The notes under the pieces: generated by a model | Database searches by the model: none | The model's input: the letters and a program-made list of their open reading frames with translations, nothing else | Told to the model about the DNA's origin: nothing | Part shown: in pieces, positions 24,336 to 33,756 of the stretch | Layout: each line of letters opens with the position of its first letter | Numbering within the stretch: position 1 is the first letter of the stretch | Translations under genes and position numbers: made by a program | NCBI RefSeq assembly: GCF_048213115.1 | Contig: NZ_CP172404.1 | Location: 3,224,001-3,288,000 of the forward strand | Source: Niveibacterium terrae | GTDB lineage: Bacteria; Pseudomonadota; Gammaproteobacteria; Burkholderiales; Rhodocyclaceae | Direction of reading: 5' to 3' | DNA length: 64,000 bases

Positions 24336-24805
24336 TTGCTCTCCCCTCCCCCTTCGGCGGCCTTGTCGAACATGAAGCGGCTGATCAGCTTCTCGAGCAC
24401 GACCGCAGACTGCGTCTTCGTGATCGTCTCGCCCGGCGCCAGATCCTTCTCGTCGCCACCCGGCTCCAGCCCGACGTACTGCTCGCCGAGCAGGCCCGAG
24501 GTGTTGATCGTCGCGAAGGTGTCCTTCGGGAAACGATAGCGCCCATCCACCTTCAGCACCACTTTGGCCTGGAACTTCTCGCGGTCGTAGTGGATCTCGG
24601 TGACCCGCCCGACCAGCACGCCCGAGGCCTTGACCGGCGCCCTCGCCTTCAGACCGCCGATGTTGTCAAAGTTCGCGGTCAGCTCATAGGTATCGCGCAA
24701 CTTCTCGCCGCCCAGGTTGCCCACCTTGAGCGCCAGGAACAGCAGCGCCACGATGCCTATGGCCACGAAAATGCCGACCCCCAGGTCGATTCTGGAACGA
24801 TTCAT
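24332..24805 (-). CDS. mlaD: MCE-domain protein MlaD
   Basis: 157 aa with one N-terminal transmembrane helix (residues about 9-27) and a single MCE domain. YELTANFDNIGGLKARAPVK, ASGVLVGRVTEI and LLGEQYVGLEPGG are the typical motifs. Hexamers of MlaD sit on the MlaFE transporter and hand over lipids. It ends by overlapping mlaA and starts 68 bases after mlaE. Confidence 0.95.
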   Translation of the reverse strand: MNRSRIDLGVGIFVAIGIVALLFLALKVGNLGGEKLRDTYELTANFDNIGGLKARAPVKASGVLVGRVTEIHYDREKFQAKVVLKVDGRYRFPKDTFATINTSGLLGEQYVGLEPGGDEKDLAPGETITKTQSAVVLEKLISRFMFDKAAEGGGESK

Positions 24806-24873
24806 CGTTCAAACCCCATCAAAATTGAAACCCGCCCCGGCCCTCGCCGGAGCGCGAAAACCTTCCGCGCGCG

Positions 24874-25677
24874 CTAGCCCCGGAACATGAACGAGGTCAG
24901 CACGAAGTCGAGCCCGAGGATCGCCAGCGACGAACTGACCACGGTGCGCGTGATCGCGCGCGAGATCCCCTCGGCGGTCGGCACGCAGTCCCAGCCTTCG
25001 AACACCGAGATCAGCGCGACCGCGACGCCGAACACGCCGCTCTTGATCACGCCGTTGAGCACGTCGTAGCGAAAATCCACCGAACTCTGCATCTGCGACC
25101 AGAACGCGCCGTTATCGACGCCGATCAGCACGACGCCGATCAGCCAGCCGCCGAACACGCCCATCGCCGAGAACAGCGCCGCCAGCAGCGGCATCGAGAT
25201 CACCCCGCCCCAGAAGCGCGGCGCGATGACCCGCGCCAGCGGATTGACCGCCATCATGTCCATCGCCTTGAGCTGCTCGGTCGTCTTCATCAGCCCGATC
25301 TCGGCAGTCACCGCGGTGCCGGCCCGACTCGCGAACAAGAGCGCCGCAACGACCGGCCCCAGCTCGCGCACCAGCGACAGCGACACCAGCACGCCCAGCG
25401 CCTCGCTCGAACCGTAGCGCTGCAGCGTCTCGTAGCCCTGCAGGCCCAGCACCAACCCGACGAAGAGGCCCGAGACGCCGATGATCAACAGCGAGAGCAC
25501 GCCGCTCATGTAGATCTCGCGCATCGTCAGCGCCCGGAAGCGCCTCAGGCTCTGCCCCGAATAAACCAGCAGCATGCCGAGGAAACGGGTCGCGAAACCG
25601 ACCCGCCAGACTCCGTCCACGGCCCAGGCGCCCAGCCGGGTCAGCGCGCCCGCGCCAAAATCGAAACGTCCGCTCAT
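24874..25677 (-). CDS. mlaE: Phospholipid ABC transporter permease MlaE
   Basis: 267 aa, about five membrane helices. Permease family signatures are SLVRELGPVVAALLFASRAG, TAEIGLMKTTEQLKAMDMM and the C-terminal GVAVALISVFEGWDC. It is the membrane channel of MlaFEDB. The start overlaps the mlaF stop by four bases. Confidence 0.95.
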   Translation of the reverse strand: MSGRFDFGAGALTRLGAWAVDGVWRVGFATRFLGMLLVYSGQSLRRFRALTMREIYMSGVLSLLIIGVSGLFVGLVLGLQGYETLQRYGSSEALGVLVSLSLVRELGPVVAALLFASRAGTAVTAEIGLMKTTEQLKAMDMMAVNPLARVIAPRFWGGVISMPLLAALFSAMGVFGGWLIGVVLIGVDNGAFWSQMQSSVDFRYDVLNGVIKSGVFGVAVALISVFEGWDCVPTAEGISRAITRTVVSSSLAILGLDFVLTSFMFRG

Positions 25678-26477
25678 GCCCGCCCTCCCAGCAGCGCATC
25701 CCGGTAAGGAGGCGCGGGATAGTGAAACCGCACCGGGCCGTCGGCTTCCGAATGCACGAACTGATGCACATACGGATCGGTCGAGGCGCGGATCTCGTCC
25801 GGCGTGCCTTCGGCGACCACTTTGCCTTCCCCGATGAAGTAGACGTAATCGACGATCGCCAGCGATTCGAACACGTCGTGCGTGACCAGCACCGAGGCCG
25901 CACCCAGCGCGTCGTTGAGCCGGCGGATCAGCTGGCCGATCACGCCCAGCGAGATCGGATCCAGACCCGCGAACGGCTCGTCGTACATCATCAGCATCGG
26001 GTCCAGCGCGGTCGCCCGCGCCAGCGCGACACGCCGCGCCATGCCGCCCGAGAGTTCGGAGGGGCGCAGCGCCGCCGCCCCGCGCAAGCCCACCGCGTGC
26101 AGCTTCATCAGCACCAGATCGCGGATCAGCTCCTCGGGCAGGCCCGTGTGCTCGCGCAGCGGGAACGCGACGTTGTCGAAGACCGACAGGTCCGTGAACA
26201 GCGCGCCGAACTGGAACAACATGCCCATGCGCCGGCGCAACGCGTAGAGCGCGTCGTGCCCGAGCGACGCGACATCGCGGCCATCGACCGACACCGTGCC
26301 CGCCTGCGGCTTGAGCTGACCGCCCATCAGCGACAGCAGCGTCGTCTTGCCCGAACCGCTCCCGCCCATGATCGCGACGACCTTGCCGCGCGGAATCGTC
26401 AGATTCACGCCGCTCAGCACTTGCCGGCCCCCGTAGGAGAAGCTCACATCGCGGATTTCGACGATATTGGCGGACAC
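25674..26477 (-). CDS. mlaF: Phospholipid ABC transporter ATPase MlaF
   Basis: 267 aa. Walker A GGSGSGKTTLLSLMGG near residue 40, signature LSGGMARRVALARA near 145, Walker B MMYDEPFAGLDPIS, and the switch histidine in LVTHDVFES are intact. First gene of the mlaFEDACB operon, transcribed divergently from the secretin gene at 26684; their promoters must share the 206 bases between them. Confidence 0.95.
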   Translation of the reverse strand: MSANIVEIRDVSFSYGGRQVLSGVNLTIPRGKVVAIMGGSGSGKTTLLSLMGGQLKPQAGTVSVDGRDVASLGHDALYALRRRMGMLFQFGALFTDLSVFDNVAFPLREHTGLPEELIRDLVLMKLHAVGLRGAAALRPSELSGGMARRVALARATALDPMLMMYDEPFAGLDPISLGVIGQLIRRLNDALGAASVLVTHDVFESLAIVDYVYFIGEGKVVAEGTPDEIRASTDPYVHQFVHSEADGPVRFHYPAPPYRDALLGGRA

Positions 26478-26683
26478 AGGAAATTTGTCAGAGAGAAGGG
26501 GCGACGGATTTTATCAGAGCCTACCCTTGGGTTTTCTTAACGTACCAGCCGCACAACATCTGCTCACAAGAAACACCAACCCCGTTACAGCGCCGAAGAG
26601 ATCCGTCCCCCGGAATCACGCTTGCGTCAGCCCCCCCGGGATCTAGGATTAATCCCATAGTCATAGCCACCGAGAGGCCGGCG

Positions 26684-28495
26684 ATGAGAGCTCACGTTCA
26701 GACACTTCTTCTTGCGTTGCTCTGCGCTTGCGTCGCCCATCCGGTACAACCCGATACGCGCGCGCACCTGACCCCCTCTGCCGAAGCAAGCCATCCGGTC
26801 GCACCTCCGGTCGTGCAGCTCGCCCCGCCCACGCAGTCTCGTCCCCTCCCGCCCCCGAAAGCGGCGCGTTTCTCGATCGTCGCGCACGGCCTGGATGCCC
26901 GGGAGCTGCTCTTCGCGCTGGCGCGTGATGCGCAGATCAACCTCGACGTCCACCCGGCGATCGCCGGGACACTCACGCTCAATGCGCTCGACCAGACGCT
27001 GCCCCAGCTCCTCGAGCGGATCGCGCAGCAGATAGAGATGCGCTGGGAGATACGCGATGGCAGCTTGATCGTGATGCCCGACATTCCGGAACTCAAGCTC
27101 TACAAGGTCGATTACCTGAACATGAACCGCGACGCGAATGCGATCGTCGCCGTGTCCAGCGAGCTGGGAGGGCAAACCTCGCTCGCGCTGGCGAGCGGCG
27201 GAACAGGGCTTGCCGGCGGCAGCAACTCCAGCGCGCGGATCGAGGACAGTGCCCGCAACCGCTTCTGGGAGACCCTGATCCAGAACCTGCGCGAACTGCT
27301 GCGCGAAACCGATCGTAGCCCCGAGCCGCCTCAACCCAAAGCCGAAACCCCGGAATCGGCCCCCGCCAACAGCGTCGCGCTGGCGCTCGACAAATACCTG
27401 CTCGATCGCTGCCGCAAGCTCTTTCCGAAGGACGTCGAGGCGATGCAGCGCTGCTACGCGCAGACCAGCCAGGAAGCGCTGCTCGTCGAGCGCAGCGCCC
27501 GGCAGGACGCCGCCGCCAACGCGCCGAGCCGTTACCGGGAAGCCGCATCGGTGATCGCCAATCCGGAGACCGGCGTGATCTCGATCCGCGCGACGAGTCG
27601 TCAACACGAGAAAGTGGGCGACTTCCTCACCCGAGTCCAGGACAGCGCCCGCCGCCAGGTCCTGATCGAGGCGACGATCGCCGAAGTCGACCTGTCCGAA
27701 AACTATCAGCAGGGAATCGACTGGGCCAGGATCAGCCTGGCCGGCACCGGCTTCACGCTGGCCCAGAGCGCGCAGGGCAACATCGCTCCCCCCCCGTCCT
27801 CGCTGATCCAGATCGGCTACACGTCGAGCGGTGGCAGCTTCTCGGGCAGCATCAAACTGCTCGAATCCTTCGGCACCGTCAAAGTGCTGTCCAGCCCGAA
27901 GATCTCGGTGCTGAACAATCAGACCGCGGTGCTCAAGGTCGTCGACAACTCGGTCTATTTCACGATCCAGACCAATGTCCAGCGGGCGAACAGCGCCACC
28001 CAGAACGACCTGACGACGTATACGACAACCGTCCACACGGTGCCGATCGGCCTCGTGCTGAGCGTGACGCCGCAGATCGGCGAGGGTTCGGCCGTGATCC
28101 TGAACGTGCGCCCCAGCCTGTCGCGCATCGTCGGTCAGGCTGTCGATCCGAATCCGATGCTTCGCCCGCTGGGCATCACGAACACGATCCCGGTGGTCAG
28201 GGCGCGCGAAATCGAATCGGTGCTCAGGATTGAGAACGGCAACATCGCGATCATGGGCGGCTTGATGGAGGATGCGATCGATCTCTCCCGCGACACCGTT
28301 CCCTTGCTGTCCCGCCTGCCGCTGATCGGTCTGCTCTTCCAGAACCGCAACGACACCCGGCGCAAGAGCGAGCTGGTGATCCTGCTGAGGCCGACGATCG
28401 TCGGCCAGGTGGCGCCGCGCGGCACCCTTCCCGGAGCGGATTTCTTCCGCACTCCGGGTCCGCTCGATGCCGTGAATCCGTCCGGATCGAACTGA
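26684..28495 (+). CDS. mshL: MSHA-type pilus secretin (MshL-like)
   Basis: 603 aa outer-membrane secretin. The N-terminus (LLLALLCAC) looks like a lipoprotein signal with the acceptor Cys at about residue 16. A secretin/TonB short N-terminal domain follows (FSIVAHGLDARELLFALARD), then N-domains and a linker (residues 200-260). The secretin barrel has VLIEATIAEVDLSENYQQGI, FGTVKVLSSPKISVLNNQ and the C-terminal LPLIGLLFQNRNDTRRKSEL. MshL-type proteins are shorter than GspD, which fits. It starts the MSHA-like cluster, 12 bases before the ATPase gene. Confidence 0.85.
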   Translation: MRAHVQTLLLALLCACVAHPVQPDTRAHLTPSAEASHPVAPPVVQLAPPTQSRPLPPPKAARFSIVAHGLDARELLFALARDAQINLDVHPAIAGTLTLNALDQTLPQLLERIAQQIEMRWEIRDGSLIVMPDIPELKLYKVDYLNMNRDANAIVAVSSELGGQTSLALASGGTGLAGGSNSSARIEDSARNRFWETLIQNLRELLRETDRSPEPPQPKAETPESAPANSVALALDKYLLDRCRKLFPKDVEAMQRCYAQTSQEALLVERSARQDAAANAPSRYREAASVIANPETGVISIRATSRQHEKVGDFLTRVQDSARRQVLIEATIAEVDLSENYQQGIDWARISLAGTGFTLAQSAQGNIAPPPSSLIQIGYTSSGGSFSGSIKLLESFGTVKVLSSPKISVLNNQTAVLKVVDNSVYFTIQTNVQRANSATQNDLTTYTTTVHTVPIGLVLSVTPQIGEGSAVILNVRPSLSRIVGQAVDPNPMLRPLGITNTIPVVRAREIESVLRIENGNIAIMGGLMEDAIDLSRDTVPLLSRLPLIGLLFQNRNDTRRKSELVILLRPTIVGQVAPRGTLPGADFFRTPGPLDAVNPSGSN

Positions 28496-28507
28496 GCGAT
28501 CGCGATC

Positions 28508-30220
28508 ATGGCCGCCACCCTTGCACACGAGCGCCCTCAGCTCGGACAGGAGCTGATCGCCCAGGGGCTGATCAGCGAAGACCAGCTGAGGATTGCGCTG
28601 ATCGAACAGGGGCGCAGCCAGCAGGCGCTCGGCAAGCTGCTGGTCGAGCTGGGCTTTGTCACCGAGGAGACGCTGCGCGAAGCGCTGTCCCGCACCCTGG
28701 GCAAGGCATCGGTCGATCTGGCGCGCGCGATCATCGATCCGCTCGCACTGAACCGGGTGCCCAAGGAGATCGCCCGACGCTACCGGCTTCTGCCCCTGTC
28801 CTTCGATGCCGAACGGAAGATCCTCAGCATCGCGCTTGCCGACCCCGACGACATCGTCGCCCAGGACAGACTGCAAAGCCTGCTCGGCGACGAGACGACG
28901 ATAGAGACCGTGCTCGCCGGAGAGTCGGAGATTCTCCGCGCGATCGAACAGCACTACGGCCACGAGCTGTCGATAGACGGCATCCTGCGCGAGATCGAGA
29001 CCGGCGAAGTCGATGTCAGCGATCTGGCCCGCTCCGGCGACGAGTACAGCCAGCCGGTCGTCCGCCTCGTCGATGCGCTGCTCGCCGACGCGGTCAAGCG
29101 CGAAGCGTCCGACATTCACTTCGAACCGGAAGCGAGCCATCTGCGCATCCGCTACCGGATCGACGGGCTTCTGCGCCAAATCCGCGCGCTGCACCGCTCC
29201 TGCTGGGCGGCGATGGCCGTCAGGCTCAAGGTGATGGCGAGCCTGAACATCGCCGAAACCCGGGCGCCCCAGGACGGAAGGATCTCGGTGGTCATCAACG
29301 GGCGAGCGATCGACTTCCGGGTTTCGGTCCACCCGACGCTGCACGGCGAAAACATCGTGCTGCGCGTCCTCGACCGCCACAAGGGTATCGTCCCTCTCGC
29401 CGGTCTGGGCTTGACCGGCGAGCAGCTCGAACTGCTCAAGCGGATGATCGCTCGCCCCGAGGGCCTGATCCTGACGACCGGGCCAACCGGCAGCGGCAAG
29501 ACGACGACGCTGTACTCGATCCTGAACCATCTGAGCAACGAGAGCCTGAACATCATGACCCTGGAGGATCCGGTCGAATACCCGACCAGTCTGATCCGCC
29601 AGACCTCGATCTCGGAAGCGAGCAAGCTCGACTTCGCGGCAGGCGTGCGCGCGATGATGAGGCAGGATCCGGACGTGATCCTGGTCGGCGAGATCCGCGA
29701 CACCGAAACCGCGGTCATGGCGTTCCGCGCCGCGATGACCGGCCACCAGGTCTACTCGACCTTGCACACGAACTCGGCGCTGGGCGTGATCCCCAGGCTG
29801 ATCGATCTGGGCATGCAGCCAGACATCCTGGCCGGGAACCTGATCGGCATGCTGGGCCAGCGCCTCGTGCGCCGGCTCTGCCCCGACTGTCGCCGCCCGC
29901 GAGCCCCCGAGGCATCCGAACTGCGCCTGCTTGGCCTCCCCCGCGAGGAGGCGCCCGCAGCGATCTTCGATCCGGTCGGCTGCCCCCACTGCGCCTTCCA
30001 GGGCTTTCGCGGTCGCACGACGATCACTGAAATCGTCCGGATGGACAGGGATCTCGACGAGCGGGTGGCCCGTCATGCGACACCGAACGAGCTGCTCCGC
30101 GCTGCGCGGGACAAGGGCTTCCGGACGCTCGCCGAAGACGGCATCCGGCGGGTTCTCGACGGCACGACTTCGCTGGCGGAACTTGCCCGCGTCGTCGACC
30201 TGACCGACAGGATGGGCTGA
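28508..30220 (+). CDS. mshE: Pilus assembly ATPase with N-terminal MshEN domain
   Basis: 570 aa hexameric secretion/pilus ATPase. Residues 10-60 contain the paired MshEN pattern LGQELIAQGLISEDQL... and LGKLLVELGFVTEETL, which in MshE binds cyclic di-GMP. A second MshEN/GspE-N region runs to about 160. Walker A is GPTGSGKTTTLYS near residue 320, the Asp-box and VEYPTSLIRQ follow, Walker B is DPDVILVGEIRD, and the zinc tetracysteine is CPDC...CPHC near 460-495. No ribosome-binding site oddity. It powers pilus extension under presumed c-di-GMP control. Confidence 0.88.
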   Translation: MAATLAHERPQLGQELIAQGLISEDQLRIALIEQGRSQQALGKLLVELGFVTEETLREALSRTLGKASVDLARAIIDPLALNRVPKEIARRYRLLPLSFDAERKILSIALADPDDIVAQDRLQSLLGDETTIETVLAGESEILRAIEQHYGHELSIDGILREIETGEVDVSDLARSGDEYSQPVVRLVDALLADAVKREASDIHFEPEASHLRIRYRIDGLLRQIRALHRSCWAAMAVRLKVMASLNIAETRAPQDGRISVVINGRAIDFRVSVHPTLHGENIVLRVLDRHKGIVPLAGLGLTGEQLELLKRMIARPEGLILTTGPTGSGKTTTLYSILNHLSNESLNIMTLEDPVEYPTSLIRQTSISEASKLDFAAGVRAMMRQDPDVILVGEIRDTETAVMAFRAAMTGHQVYSTLHTNSALGVIPRLIDLGMQPDILAGNLIGMLGQRLVRRLCPDCRRPRAPEASELRLLGLPREEAPAAIFDPVGCPHCAFQGFRGRTTITEIVRMDRDLDERVARHATPNELLRAARDKGFRTLAEDGIRRVLDGTTSLAELARVVDLTDRMG

Positions 30221-30222
30221 CC

Positions 30223-31428
30223 GTGACGAGCTTCCGCTATCGCGCCGTCACCCGCGGCGGGCAGAGAATCAGTGGCAGCCTGCAGGCGCGCAACCTGAGC
30301 GATCTGGAGCAAAGGCTCAGCCGGCTCGATCTCGTCTTCATCAATGGCGAGGAGAGCCGCCCCCATGCGCTGTGGGCGGGCTGGCGCATTCCCCGGCGCG
30401 AGCTGATCCACTTCGGCTTCCACCTCGAAGAGCTGACCCGGGCCGGAGTCCCCCTCCTCGAAGCGCTCCGCGACCTGCGCGACTCGACCCGTCACCCCCG
30501 CCTGCGCGAGACCATTGCGGCGCTCGTCGAAGGCATTGAAGGCGGGCAAACCCTGTCCCAGGCGATGAGCGAGCATCCGCTCGCGTTCAGCGAAGTGTCC
30601 TGCGCGCTGATCCGCGCGGCCGAACAGAGCGGTACCCTTCCCGATGCGCTCGCCCGCCTCACCGAAGCGCTCCGCCGCGAGGACGAACTCGCCGGCTTCA
30701 TCCTCCGCCTCGCGATCTACCCGGCCATCGTGCTGACCGTGATCCTCGCCGCGGTCACGGTCGCGATGATCTGGGTTGTCCCCGAACTCTCCCGGCTCTT
30801 CCTGTCGACCGGACAGAGCCTGCCGCTCAATACGAAGATCCTGATCGGTCTGTCGAATGCGCTGATCCATCAGGGGCACTGGCTGCTGCTGGCCCTCGTC
30901 GCATCGCTCGCGGCGGCGAAGCTCGTCATCACAAAACTGCCGGGAGCCCGGCTCTGCTTCGACCGGGCCAAGCTCGTCTTGCCGGTTTTCGGACGCATCG
31001 CCCGCAACATCCTGCTCGCCCGCATCACTTCGCTGCTCGCGACGATGTACGCATCCGGGATCCCTGTCGTCACCGCACTCGCCTCGGCGCGGGAAGCGGC
31101 CGGGAACCGCGCAGTGCGGGGCGCGCTCGAGCGGGTCGAGGACAGGATCGCCCAGGGAAGCACGCTCAGCTCGGCCTTCTCCGAGCAGGGGCTCTTCCCC
31201 CCGCTGCTCGTGCGGATGCTCAGCATCGGCGAGAGCACCGGAGATCTCGACCGCGCGCTCGCCAATGTCAGCGCCTTCTACATGCGCGATGCGCGCGACG
31301 CGATCGCCCGGCTCCAGGTCATGATCGAACCCGCGCTGACCCTGACGCTGGGCGCGCTGCTGGGTTGGGTCATGATCTCGCTGCTCGGCCCGATCTACGA
31401 CATCGTCACGCGGATGAACCTGCCATGA
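30223..31428 (+). CDS. mshG: Pilus inner-membrane platform protein (MshG/GspF-like)
   Basis: 401 aa with two GspF/PilC repeats. The first (residues about 65-190) has HFGFHLEELTRAGVPLLEAL, the second (about 265-385) has ARITSLLATMYASGIPVVTA and LLVRMLSIGESTGDLD. Three hydrophobic helices are visible near 165, 220 and 375. It anchors the ATPase and the pilin assembly site in the inner membrane. Start GTG 30223 is two bases after the mshE stop; the stop overlaps the next gene. Confidence 0.88.
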   Translation: MTSFRYRAVTRGGQRISGSLQARNLSDLEQRLSRLDLVFINGEESRPHALWAGWRIPRRELIHFGFHLEELTRAGVPLLEALRDLRDSTRHPRLRETIAALVEGIEGGQTLSQAMSEHPLAFSEVSCALIRAAEQSGTLPDALARLTEALRREDELAGFILRLAIYPAIVLTVILAAVTVAMIWVVPELSRLFLSTGQSLPLNTKILIGLSNALIHQGHWLLLALVASLAAAKLVITKLPGARLCFDRAKLVLPVFGRIARNILLARITSLLATMYASGIPVVTALASAREAAGNRAVRGALERVEDRIAQGSTLSSAFSEQGLFPPLLVRMLSIGESTGDLDRALANVSAFYMRDARDAIARLQVMIEPALTLTLGALLGWVMISLLGPIYDIVTRMNLP

Positions 31429-32852
31429 GCGTCCTCCTCTATCTCGAAGCGGAGAGCCTCCGCGCCTGGTTCTGGCGACGGGGCAGACTCTCTGCCGGCC
31501 CCCGTTTCCCGGCGAACGAGACGGGACAACACGACTTTTCGGCCTGGCTGGAAGGCCACCGCGACGAGCGCTTCACGCTGCTCGCCGATGTCGTCGACGA
31601 AGCCTTCCAGCTCGAAACCCTTCCGCGGGCGAGCCGCGCCGACCGGCGCGCGATGATCGCGCGCAAGCTCGAACAGTTCGCCGAAGGCACCCCCTTTTGC
31701 TGCGCGATCGGCCTGGGGCGCGAACGGCAAGGGGAGCGCGGCGAGCGCATCCTCCTCGCCGCGCTGTCCCGCAGCGCGCAGCTCGAGGACTGGCTGCGCA
31801 CTCTCAGGGCCGCCGAGGCTTGCCTCGTCGCCCTGCTGACGAGCGCTCAGCTCGTCGCTGCGCTGCGGCCCCGCGCTCTGCGCGACGCGCCTCGCCTGTT
31901 GCTGGTCTGCCTGACCCCGGCCGGAATCCGTCAGACTTTTTTTGAGCAAGGGCGACTGCGCTTCTCCCGCCTCGCGACTCTGGCCAACGGCGAGGACTGG
32001 ATTCCCCGCCTGCCCTACGAAGTGCGCAAGACCCAGCAATACCTCGCTGCCCAACACGCGCTGACGCGCCGGGAAGTCCTCCCGGTCGCGCTGCTCGCGA
32101 CGCACAGCGATCTGCAAGCGCTGAATCTGGTCTGCGCCGACGACGAAACCCTGCACTACATCGGCGTGGATCTCGCCGAAGGCTTCCGGGCCGCGGGCCT
32201 GCCCGCCGCAACGGAAGCGAACGCGCTGCCGCTGCTGCTGCGCGAGGCGGCACGGAGCTCGCGCGGCCCCCAGTTCGCCCCCGAAACCGACAGGGCGGGC
32301 TTTCGCGAACATCAGCTCCGCCGGGCCGCCCTGGCCATCGGTTTCGCGGTGTTCGCCGGCGGCCTCGCTTTTACCGCGAATAACCTGAACGACACCGAGC
32401 GGCTCGCCGACGCGGCAGAAGCACAGGAGCCCGGCACAAGGGCGCTCGAGCAACGCCTCGCGGGCGAGCTCGCTTCGCTGGACCGCTCCCCGTTTCCGCC
32501 CGCAGCGCTGCAGGCCGCACTCTCCAGCCTGGCTCGGAACGAAGCGCGGACCGGGGAACTCGCGGCCAGCCTGCTGCGCGCGAGCCATGCGCTCGATCGT
32601 CACCGCGACATATCGCTGGAAAAGCTCAGCTGGACTCTGCTGCCGGGACGCGGCAGCGAGCTGCTCCTGAGCGCCGACCTCGACGCAGCGGCCAGCCGCG
32701 ATGCGGGCAAGCTGACCGCCGTCGAGGATTTGATCGCAAGCCTGCGCGAGAGCGGCGCAAGCGAGGTCGACGTGCTGAAACCGGCTTCGTCCGTCGATTC
32801 GACGGCGGACCGATTCTCGCTGCGCGCCCGCTACCCGGGGGAGGCAAGATGA
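31425..32852 (+). CDS. mshI: MshI/GspL-like assembly protein (PilM-PilN type fusion)
   Basis: 475 aa. Residues 1-290 look like the cytoplasmic actin-like PilM/GspL domain (QLETLPRASRADRRAMIARK, RKTQQYLAAQHALTRREVLP). A single membrane helix lies at about 304-323, followed by a 150-residue periplasmic coiled-coil/ferredoxin-like part as in PilN. The order matches GspL and MshI rather than separate PilM and PilN. Start ATG 31425 overlaps the mshG stop. It should link the ATPase to the periplasmic part of the machine. Confidence 0.7.
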   Translation: MSVLLYLEAESLRAWFWRRGRLSAGPRFPANETGQHDFSAWLEGHRDERFTLLADVVDEAFQLETLPRASRADRRAMIARKLEQFAEGTPFCCAIGLGRERQGERGERILLAALSRSAQLEDWLRTLRAAEACLVALLTSAQLVAALRPRALRDAPRLLLVCLTPAGIRQTFFEQGRLRFSRLATLANGEDWIPRLPYEVRKTQQYLAAQHALTRREVLPVALLATHSDLQALNLVCADDETLHYIGVDLAEGFRAAGLPAATEANALPLLLREAARSSRGPQFAPETDRAGFREHQLRRAALAIGFAVFAGGLAFTANNLNDTERLADAAEAQEPGTRALEQRLAGELASLDRSPFPPAALQAALSSLARNEARTGELAASLLRASHALDRHRDISLEKLSWTLLPGRGSELLLSADLDAAASRDAGKLTAVEDLIASLRESGASEVDVLKPASSVDSTADRFSLRARYPGEAR

Positions 32853-33424
32853 AACGAAGCCGCTTCCGGATGATCCGGGCTCTGAGCCTTGCCGCGCTGC
32901 TGGCCGCATCGGGCACGGCAGCCGCGCTGTGGTCCCAAGCCCGCAGGGATCAGGCGCAGAGCGCGCTGGATCAGGCCAGCGCTTCCCGCCAGAAGATCGA
33001 CGCCCGTCTGCAGGCGGTCCAGGACGAGAAAACCGCTCTGCTCCGCGCGCAGTCACGCATCGCCGAACTGGGCCGACGCGCAGCCCTGGGCGCGGGGACG
33101 CGCCCCGAATGGGCGCAACAGCTCGCCCGGATCCAGCGCAAGCTGAACCTCGCCGAGTTCGCCGGTGAATTCGCGCCCCCCTCCCGCCAGAGCGCCCCGG
33201 CGCTCTGCGCGACCCCGCTGAAGATCAAAACCCGCCTGCGCCACGAAGGAGAGTTCCTGCGCCTGATCGCCGCCCTCCAGACCGGTGCGATCGTGCTGCC
33301 GCGCCGCTGCACGCTGCAGCGCCAGACCGGTCAGACACCCAATATCACGGCAGAGTGCGATCTGGACTGGCTCACGCTGGACCTGGCACCCGCCCCGCCG
33401 CAAAAAGGATCTGGCTCCCGATGA
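32849..33424 (+). CDS. mshJ: PilO/MshJ-like assembly protein
   Basis: 191 aa with one membrane helix (residues about 9-28), a coiled-coil (30-75, DQAQSALDQASASRQKIDAR) and a small C-terminal alpha-beta domain (LKIKTRLRHEGEFLRLIAAL). This is the architecture of PilO, GspM and MshJ. The start overlaps the preceding gene by four bases and the stop overlaps the next. Sequence conservation is low in the family, so the name rests mainly on topology and gene order. Confidence 0.65.
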   Translation: MKRSRFRMIRALSLAALLAASGTAAALWSQARRDQAQSALDQASASRQKIDARLQAVQDEKTALLRAQSRIAELGRRAALGAGTRPEWAQQLARIQRKLNLAEFAGEFAPPSRQSAPALCATPLKIKTRLRHEGEFLRLIAALQTGAIVLPRRCTLQRQTGQTPNITAECDLDWLTLDLAPAPPQKGSGSR

Positions 33425-33756
33425 AAAAGCAAATCCTTCTCTGGCTGATGGTCTTGTCCGCGGCCGCCGCGGCCCGGGACGAAGCGGATCCGCCCCTGGG
33501 CCGGCTCTTCTACAGCGCCGAACAGCGCGCCCGCATCGATGCGGGTCCCGAAGGCCCCGCGCCGATGCCGCCCCGCGTGCGAAAGCTGGACGGCATCCTG
33601 CGCTCGAGCGACGGCGCGAGCACGATATGGCTGGACGGCGAGGCGCTCCGGGGCGCCCAAAAGGGGATATCGATAGGCACGGACAGGATCAGGATACGCA
33701 CGGAGTCGGGGCGCAGCGTCGAAATCCGGGTCGGCACGACGGGGCGGCTCAGATGA
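33421..33756 (+). CDS. mshK: MshK/PilP-like small exported protein
   Basis: 111 aa. A signal peptide (residues 1-19) precedes a small beta domain with VRKLDGILRSSDGASTIWLD and RIRIRTESGRSVEIRV, resembling the homology region of PilP/GspC and the short MshK proteins. Start ATG 33421 overlaps mshJ; the stop overlaps the pilin-like gene at 33753. It probably joins the inner-membrane complex to the secretin. The family call is by position and pattern. Confidence 0.55.
   Translation: MKKQILLWLMVLSAAAAARDEADPPLGRLFYSAEQRARIDAGPEGPAPMPPRVRKLDGILRSSDGASTIWLDGEALRGAQKGISIGTDRIRIRTESGRSVEIRVGTTGRLR

Noticed and set aside
26627..30076. Minus-strand open frame of 1149 codons
   Set aside because: Antisense to the secretin and MshE-type ATPase genes, both with clear motifs. 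No ribosome-binding site and shadow-type composition. Its length reflects codon bias on the coding strand.
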